Position numbers and translations under genes: made by a program
Notes under the pieces: model-generated
Seen by the model: only the letters and a program-made list of their open reading frames with translations
Databases searched by the model: none
What the model was told of the DNA's origin: nothing
NCBI GenBank assembly: GCA_965212005.1
Contig: OZ243038.1
Coordinates: 62,001-126,000, forward strand
Source of the DNA: G965212005 sp965212005
Lineage (GTDB): Bacteria; Pseudomonadota; Gammaproteobacteria; Porifericomitales; Porifericomitaceae
Direction: 5' to 3'
Length of the DNA stretch: 64,000 nucleotides
In this document: positions 58,681 to 64,000 of the stretch, one piece after another
Numbering within the stretch: position 1 is the first letter of the stretch
How the letters are laid out: each line of letters starts with the position of its first letter

Positions 58681-59340
58681 TCAACCATGTTGCTGCAACC
58701 AGTCCAGCAGTTCCAGCGGGGATTGCAGCACCGCCTCCGCTCCCCAACTCTGGACCTGGTGCCGGGCGGGCAGGTAGCCGTATGCTGCCGCCAATGCGCG
58801 CATTCCCGCTCGCAGACCGGCTTGCACGTCCTGCCTGGCATCGCCGACGTAGACGCTGCCGCCGGGCTCCGCCTGCATTTGCCGACAAGCCAGCAGCAAC
58901 GGGGACGGGTCAGGTTTGCGCTGCGCCAACGTGTCGCCGCCGACCAGGCAGGCGTGGCGTCCGGCGAGTCCGATCGCGCGCAGCACTTCCCGGGAGAGCC
59001 GCTCCGCTTTGTTGCTCACGACGCCCCACGGTTTACCGCTGTCTTCAATATATTGCAGTACTCGTTCGAGACCGGGAAACAAGCGGCTGCCGGTGGCGAT
59101 GCGTTCCTGGTAAAGAAGCAGAAAACGGGTTTTCGCCGCGGCAGGAATGGCACCGGGCAAAGGCAGCACCAGGCGCAGCATGGCTTCCGTGCCGAGCGAG
59201 ATGCGGCTGCGCACCTCACTGGCGGCCGGCGCTGGTAAATCATGCTCTGCCGCCAGTGCTTCCAGCGCGCCGTGCAGGCCGGGCGCGGTGTCAGCCAGGG
59301 TTCCGTCCAGGTCGAACAGTACGCAGTGAATGGATGGCAT
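58681..59340 (-). CDS. HAD phosphatase, MupP/phosphoglycolate phosphatase type
   Basis: 219 residues. HAD motifs: nucleophile in VLFDLDGTLADTAPGL, SNKAERLSREVL (motif II and cap end), KPDPSPLLLAC with motif III Lys, and YVGDARQDVQAGLRAGM (motif IV). Six bases from ubiG on the same strand. In pseudomonads the ubiG neighbour is MupP, an N-acetylmuramate 6-phosphate phosphatase of peptidoglycan recycling; sequence alone cannot separate this from Gph. Confidence 0.88.
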   Translation of the reverse strand: MPSIHCVLFDLDGTLADTAPGLHGALEALAAEHDLPAPAASEVRSRISLGTEAMLRLVLPLPGAIPAAAKTRFLLLYQERIATGSRLFPGLERVLQYIEDSGKPWGVVSNKAERLSREVLRAIGLAGRHACLVGGDTLAQRKPDPSPLLLACRQMQAEPGGSVYVGDARQDVQAGLRAGMRALAAAYGYLPARHQVQSWGAEAVLQSPLELLDWLQQHG

Positions 59341-59346
59341 GGCGCT

Positions 59347-60045
59347 TTATGCCGGCATGGGACGCTGGGCACAAAGCAGGTAGTTGATCCGGGGGTTGCC
59401 GCCCAGGAAGCTGTATTCCAACAGCGGCAGGTAGCCCAGTGCGTACACTTCCTGCACTTCGAGCCCACTGTTGCGGGCCATGCCTGCCAGTTCAGAGGGA
59501 CGCAGAAAAAGCTTGTATTGGTGTGTGCCCATGGGCAGCAGTCCGAGTGCATACTCGGCGCCCAGTATCGCAAGGCAAAAGGAGAGCGGGGAGCGGTTCA
59601 GTGTGGAGAAGAACAGCCGTCCGCCGGGCGCTGCCAGGCGGGCGCAGTCCTGGACCAGTGCCTGCGGGTCCGTTACATGTTCCAGCAGTTCCATGCAGCA
59701 AACGACGTCGAATTCGTGTGGGTGCTGCTGTGCGTATTGCTCCACGCTGCCGCACTCGAAACGGATCGGCAGTTCCTGATCGAGGGCGCGTTGCTGGGCG
59801 GCCTGCAAAACGGTTTCGGTGACGTCTACCCCGGTCACGCGGGCGCCGTGCCGGGCCATCGCTGATGCCAGCAGGCCGCCGCCACAGCCCAGGTCGATTG
59901 CCTTGCGCCCGGCCAGCGTCACCTGCTCCCGGATGCAGCGCAGGCGCACCGCGTTTACCGCGTGCAGCGTGCGGAACTGACCCCGGGGATTGTGCCATTC
60001 ATCAGCCGGCGTGCAGCTGAAGATTTCTGCGTCCGTACGCTGCAT
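59347..60045 (-). CDS. ubiG: Ubiquinone biosynthesis O-methyltransferase
   Basis: 232 residues. Class I SAM methyltransferase for both O-methylations of ubiquinone. Motifs: ADEWHNPRGQFRTLHAVNAV, IDLGCGGGLLASAMARHGA (motif I), VTGVDVTETVL, FDVVCCMELLEHVTDP and a C-terminal NPRINYLLCAQRP. Probably co-transcribed with the HAD phosphatase downstream. Together with ubiA it shows a ubiquinone-based respiratory chain. Confidence 0.95.
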   Translation of the reverse strand: MQRTDAEIFSCTPADEWHNPRGQFRTLHAVNAVRLRCIREQVTLAGRKAIDLGCGGGLLASAMARHGARVTGVDVTETVLQAAQQRALDQELPIRFECGSVEQYAQQHPHEFDVVCCMELLEHVTDPQALVQDCARLAAPGGRLFFSTLNRSPLSFCLAILGAEYALGLLPMGTHQYKLFLRPSELAGMARNSGLEVQEVYALGYLPLLEYSFLGGNPRINYLLCAQRPMPA

Positions 60046-60350
60046 GCCGGTTCAGCTGGGAACGGGCTGCCTGGAACGGCGAATTTCCCGATCGAGGCTC
60101 GATCGGTGGATCCACTCCGTCAGCAGGCGCCGCGGGTGCGGGTCCGGGCCTGGTTGATGGGCGGCGGGTGTTGCCTGTTGCGACGCGGCGCACAGATGGC
60201 GTTGCCGGTCACGTTCCGCGGCGGTGCTGCTGCCTGTTTCGGTGGATCGGAAGCGACGTCCCCGTCCCGGGGACATGTTTTCATCTGCGTCTCTGCAGGC
60301 GGAAAGTGACGCCTCGGGCGCAGTAGTGCCGCTTCCTGGGCAGGGGCGTT
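60046..60350. other. Intergenic region upstream of ubiG
   Basis: About 305 bp without a gene I can support. It contains the small palindromic sequence GATCGAGGCTCGATC near 60092-60106 and probably the ubiG promoter, which I cannot place exactly. Confidence 0.45.
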
Positions 60351-60719
60351 TTACGAATGCGTTATCAGGTACCACAAGCCGCCGGCGGCAATGGCCAGAC
60401 CGAGCCCCGTCAAGACCAGGATGACAGCCGGTTTCAGCCTGCCTGAAGGTTCTGAATGGGAAGAGAGACTCTGTTCTTCCTGCAGTTCCTGCAGTTGCTG
60501 CGCCTGTACTTTAGCCGCCATGCGCCGTATCTCGGTTGCGCTATCGACGGCAGGGGGGTGGTCGGAGTTGGGGGGGGTTGGGTAGACCCGTTCCTGTAGC
60601 GGCTCTTTGCCGCTGAGGATGTCTGCGATCAGAGCCTCCCTGGCTTCATGGTACTCATTCTGTGCGATCATGCCCCTGGAATAAGATGCACATAATTGAT
60701 ACAGGGTTTTGCGTGTCAT
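60351..60719 (-). CDS. Hypothetical protein with C-terminal membrane helix
   Basis: 122 residues. The N-terminal third (LYQLCASYSRGMIAQNEYHE, then AREALIADIL) resembles a short SHOCT-like helical motif. A polar coiled middle (VQAQQLQELQEEQSLSS) and one membrane helix (VILVLTGLGLAIAAGGLWYL) follow. It lies 24 bp after the kinase gene on the same strand, so the two are probably co-transcribed and may act together at the membrane. Function unknown. Confidence 0.62.
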   Translation of the reverse strand: MTRKTLYQLCASYSRGMIAQNEYHEAREALIADILSGKEPLQERVYPTPPNSDHPPAVDSATEIRRMAAKVQAQQLQELQEEQSLSSHSEPSGRLKPAVILVLTGLGLAIAAGGLWYLITHS

Positions 60720-60743
60720 AGCGGTGGAAGATGCGGCCTGACG

Positions 60744-63700
60744 TTATAGTTTCTCAGTGATCAGGCGAAACCCGGTCACTCCGTCGGGACTGCCTGCGTG
60801 CACCCGGTCCAGTGCGATATCGCACTTGGACAGGGAGTCGGAATAGGAGCCTCCCCGAACATGCAGTTCACCGCCGGCGCGGACCCATTCCTGCACGTTG
60901 CCAATGTAGTTTTTCAGTCCCCAGCCGTTGGATTTACCGCTCTTGACGCTGGCGAGCCCGGTACCCTTGATGACCTTATCTCCAAGTACCACCCGGCAAT
61001 TCACGTCTTTTTCCGGCTGCTTGCCGCCGGCGCTGGCCGCATATTCCCACTCTGCGGCAGTGGGCATCCGGTAGCGTTTCCCGGTGCGCTCTGAGAGCCA
61101 GTTGGCATACGTCTCAGCCTGCTCGATGGAAAGCTGGGTAACCGGGGTATCCTTGTTCTCGCTTCTGATCTGGCAGCTCTTGGTCAGGAAGCAGTACTTG
61201 TTGTAGTCGTTGATCGAGATTTCGTACTTGCTGATGGCGAACTCGGTGGCGAATGCTTCTCCCTTGGGGACGACGACCATCAGCGGTCCGCGCAGGTCCG
61301 GCTCTCCGATGACATCAAAGCAAATGGCTTTTGCTCTCTTGCCGTATCCAGCCAGGCGTGACGTGCAGGGCTGGGCACTGGAACGTGGCTGCCAGGGGGG
61401 AGTCGGGGCGACGGTGGCGACCGTTTCGGCCACCTCTGCCGGCGCTTCACCTCCCTCGGCGGTGGCGGAGGGGGTACCGGTCGTGTCGCCCCCCGCGCCG
61501 GGCACTCCGGCCACGGTAGCGGTAGCCACCTGCTGCTCCATGGCGGCAATATCGGTTTCTCTTCCCCGCACCTTGGGTCTTCTGGCAGTGGAGGCGGCCT
61601 GGAGTTGTTGCTCCAGGTTGCGGGCTGCCGCAGCATAGTCCGGATTATCCTGCCACAAGGCCTGCGCCTGTTCGAGCTGTGCTTTGCTGGCGTTGAGTTG
61701 CGCCTGGTTATCGCCGGCAGCATCGCGCGCCTGCGTAAAAGCGAGGAAGGCTGCGCCGGCTTGCTGCCGGCGCGTTTCCACTTCGGCACTCAGTGCGCTG
61801 GCCCCGGCATTGCCTGCCGGCGCCGTCGCTAATAGTTCCTCGGCCTGGTTCAAGCGCCCGGCTTGCAGGGCTTCCTGAACGCCCTGTGCGCCGTCCCACG
61901 ACAGGTTGCTTTGTATCTGGCTCAATTCAGCGGAATTGGGGAATATCAGGTTGGCGTTTGCCAACAGTTCCATTGCCTGCGCGGTAGAAGTTTGCTGTAG
62001 TGAATTGATGCGGCTGCTGACCTGGGACAGGTACTTTTGCTGTAGCTGGGCGTAGCGTTCCGGCGAGTGTTCCAGGACCCGGGACAGGGCGCTGTTGATT
62101 GCGCCGACTTCCAGCGCGGTGGCTTGCGAATCGAAGGTGCGGTCCAGGAAAGAGACGTCAATCTCGAGCAGGTATTCGCGTTCCGCTGTTTGCAGTTGCA
62201 CGGAATCCGGCAGGACTTGCAGCCCGGAGCGAATGATCGACACTGCTCCTTCGTAGTCGTTTTGCCTGGCTTTGCCGTCTGCCAGTTTCAGGTAGGCTTC
62301 GACCAGCACCGGCGGTGCCTCGTTGGTCAGGAAGGGATCGTCTGCGGGCAGGTCCAGGCGCAGTTGTTCCAGCGACGCTCCGGCGGCAGCGACGTCGCGC
62401 GCCTTGGCCTGCGTCAGCATGTCTTGCTTCAATCCTTCGATCTGGGCCAGGCGAACCTGCCGCTCCCGTTCGGTGTTAAACGCCTGCTCGGCGGCGGCGA
62501 CCGCGGCGCGGCTTTGCTCCAGCAGGGTTGGCCCGACCATGCCTTCCAGGCGGTCCAGCGTGCTGTGGGCTTCGGCAAAACGGTTTTCCTGGTAAGCCAA
62601 TTCAATGCCGGGCGTGTACAAGGCCATAATCTGTTCCCGGCTCGACTGCAGGATCGGCTCCTGGGGCGGCAACAGGCTGCCGAGCTGTTGCAGGTTGCCT
62701 TGTATGGCGGCTTCCCAGCCGGCATCCTCGGTGCCTGGCTGCGCAATTAACCGGGCCAGTTCCTCCTTGGCGTCGCCGACGATGCTCTGGATCGCGTTTT
62801 CTCGTTCCTGTCCGCTCAGGTGCGCAAGTTTCAGTTGGGAAAGCTCATGGCCCAGCTTCAGGGCGTTCAGCAGGTCGCCGTATTCCGCCGCGGCCGCCTC
62901 TGCATCGCTGCGGGAGCCTTCTTTCAGGATCCGATCCAACTCCGCTTGCGCGTGTCCTTTCAGGGAAGTGGATAATTCGGTCAGCAGCGGGCTGTTGGGA
63001 GACAGCCGGGCCAGTTCGATCAATTCTGCGTTGATGGCTCGGTAGCCAGGCAGTGAATTGATCTCGGTGCGGGATGCTCCGATGATTTGCTCCAGTTCGG
63101 CGGTGCGCAGGCTTTGCTCGATCTTGGTGCGTAAATTGAGCAGGCCGGCGTCGTCAGCAGCCGCCGTCAGCCCGGAGCTTGTATAGTCCAGCGCGGCTTG
63201 CAGGTTGTTGCGTTCCACTTCATTTTCGGCCGCCAGCAGGTAGGCATTGGTTAGCCGCTGGTCCTCAAGCAGGGCGTGCATGGGATCGATTTGTGCGATC
63301 ACGGCGAGCACGTCCGTGATCTCCTCGTCGGTCTCGCTTTGGATCAGGTTGCCTTGCTCCAGGTACAGGATGTATTGCTTGTTCAGCTGGTAGAGCAGCT
63401 GGCTCTTCTCATCTTCGATCTGGTCGCTGAATTCCTTCAGCCATAACGAGTCCGGGTAAATGGCCCGCGCCTCGTTCAGGACGAGCGTGGCACCGGGGAA
63501 GTCGTACAGTTTCTCAGAGAAGGAAGCCATGGAGCCCACCTGCTGCTCGAAGTAGCCTTGCAGGACATCCCGCGCCTGTTCGCTGATGCGGCTGCGATCC
63601 GCTGTCTCGAATTCCGCGAACTGTCCCATGATCTGCCTGATGACGGCTGCCTCTCCGGTGTTGATACTCTCGATTATGCCGTCGATCTTGCGCTCATGCA

Positions 63701-64000
63701 GGTAGTTGATGGCCGGGTAGATCGATCCCAGAACGATGGCAAAAGCGGCACCGGCACCGATGATCCAGGGGTTTTTGTGCCACTGGCTCTTTCCTTCCAG
63801 GTCTTCCAGGAATTCAGCGACATCGACTACCCGATCCTTGCGTTCGAAGGCCAGGGCTTTTTGCATCGCCTGCATTTGCCTGCGTTTCAGTCCCTTGATC
63901 GGGGCCACGGTCAGCTTGTTGTCGCGGGCCGCGTTGGCTGGGATCTTGTTGTAGGGATGTTTGCCGGTGAACAGTTCATAGCTGACGCAGCCCAGCGCGT
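60744..64000 (-). CDS. Membrane Ser/Thr protein kinase with C-terminal formylglycine-enzyme-like domain (partial)
   Basis: The frame is open to the right edge; its visible N-terminal part reads GCVSYELFTGKHPYN and KGLKRRQMQAMQKALAFERK, the end of a Hanks-type kinase C-lobe. A membrane helix (IIGAGAAFAIVLGSIYPAI) follows, then about 750 residues of Gln/Ala/Leu-rich helical, TPR-like repeats. The last ~210 residues resemble a formylglycine-generating-enzyme/sulfatase-modifying domain (ISKYEISINDYNKYC, YRMPTAAEWEYAASAGG, GNVQEWVRAGG, HVRGGSYSDS, GFRLI). The latter would lie outside the membrane. Such domains often bind ligands rather than modify sulfatases. N-terminal catalytic motifs are outside the window. 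Confidence 0.82.
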   Translation of the reverse strand, partial: ALGCVSYELFTGKHPYNKIPANAARDNKLTVAPIKGLKRRQMQAMQKALAFERKDRVVDVAEFLEDLEGKSQWHKNPWIIGAGAAFAIVLGSIYPAINYLHERKIDGIIESINTGEAAVIRQIMGQFAEFETADRSRISEQARDVLQGYFEQQVGSMASFSEKLYDFPGATLVLNEARAIYPDSLWLKEFSDQIEDEKSQLLYQLNKQYILYLEQGNLIQSETDEEITDVLAVIAQIDPMHALLEDQRLTNAYLLAAENEVERNNLQAALDYTSSGLTAAADDAGLLNLRTKIEQSLRTAELEQIIGASRTEINSLPGYRAINAELIELARLSPNSPLLTELSTSLKGHAQAELDRILKEGSRSDAEAAAAEYGDLLNALKLGHELSQLKLAHLSGQERENAIQSIVGDAKEELARLIAQPGTEDAGWEAAIQGNLQQLGSLLPPQEPILQSSREQIMALYTPGIELAYQENRFAEAHSTLDRLEGMVGPTLLEQSRAAVAAAEQAFNTERERQVRLAQIEGLKQDMLTQAKARDVAAAGASLEQLRLDLPADDPFLTNEAPPVLVEAYLKLADGKARQNDYEGAVSIIRSGLQVLPDSVQLQTAEREYLLEIDVSFLDRTFDSQATALEVGAINSALSRVLEHSPERYAQLQQKYLSQVSSRINSLQQTSTAQAMELLANANLIFPNSAELSQIQSNLSWDGAQGVQEALQAGRLNQAEELLATAPAGNAGASALSAEVETRRQQAGAAFLAFTQARDAAGDNQAQLNASKAQLEQAQALWQDNPDYAAAARNLEQQLQAASTARRPKVRGRETDIAAMEQQVATATVAGVPGAGGDTTGTPSATAEGGEAPAEVAETVATVAPTPPWQPRSSAQPCTSRLAGYGKRAKAICFDVIGEPDLRGPLMVVVPKGEAFATEFAISKYEISINDYNKYCFLTKSCQIRSENKDTPVTQLSIEQAETYANWLSERTGKRYRMPTAAEWEYAASAGGKQPEKDVNCRVVLGDKVIKGTGLASVKSGKSNGWGLKNYIGNVQEWVRAGGELHVRGGSYSDSLSKCDIALDRVHAGSPDGVTGFRLITEKL

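Overview
The window looks like a gammaproteobacterial chromosome. Both ends are housekeeping DNA in orders familiar from Pseudomonas-like genomes: rpsD-rpoA-rplQ on the left; panC/panB/deoxynucleoside kinase/folK/pcnB, gyrA-serC-pheA-hisC-tyrA-aroA-cmk-rpsA-ihfB-lapA-lapB, mfd-csiV and ubiG-mupP/gph on the right. The core is GC-rich with tightly overlapping genes. I cannot name the species. Ankyrin proteins, insertion-sequence debris, gene fragments and many tandem duplications would suit a host-associated or eroding genome, but that is inference.

Layout. 1-4852: the end of the alpha operon, a 12-unit 43/44-bp tandem array, a SAM hydrolase-like gene, a 227-bp tandem duplication and ubiA. 4853-29670: one accessory island lying between two ~82-bp copies of the same spacer, one just after ubiA and one just before a pteridine-reductase-like gene. 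29671-64000: core genes, with a tRNA-Glu(CTC) at 34816.

The island holds eight remnants of one IS91-family rolling-circle element. All eight start at the same nucleotide motif and are cut at different inner points. Around them lie fragments of hppA, threonine dehydratase, family-4 uracil-DNA glycosylase, catalase, nuoN, adenine methyltransferase and ankyrin genes. Apparently intact island genes are a NYN-nuclease/cold-shock fusion, an IS3-family element, an AAA ATPase with an overlapping nuclease-like gene, a secreted ankyrin/trypsin-like protease, a DUF4139 protein, an exported haloalkane dehalogenase, a polytopic glycosyltransferase-like protein, and a composite transposon carrying a membrane pentapeptide-repeat protein. 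The most unusual locus is the four-nucleotide-overlap operon at 8909-11789. In it an exported ankyrin leader has been fused to the C-terminal part of a type III-like DNA methyltransferase, directly upstream of the ATPase and nuclease-like genes.

A recurring theme is tandem duplication of gene starts: ubiA (227 bp), the pteridine reductase (136 bp) and hisC/tyrA (209 bp). In each case broken copies precede one intact gene. The right core encodes pantothenate, folate, aromatic amino acid, histidine/serine and ubiquinone biosynthesis, periplasmic methionine sulfoxide repair (msrPQ), gyrase A, ribosomal protein S1, IHF-beta, LPS-assembly control (lapAB) and transcription-coupled repair (mfd). A partial Ser/Thr kinase with a C-terminal formylglycine-enzyme-like domain runs off the right edge.
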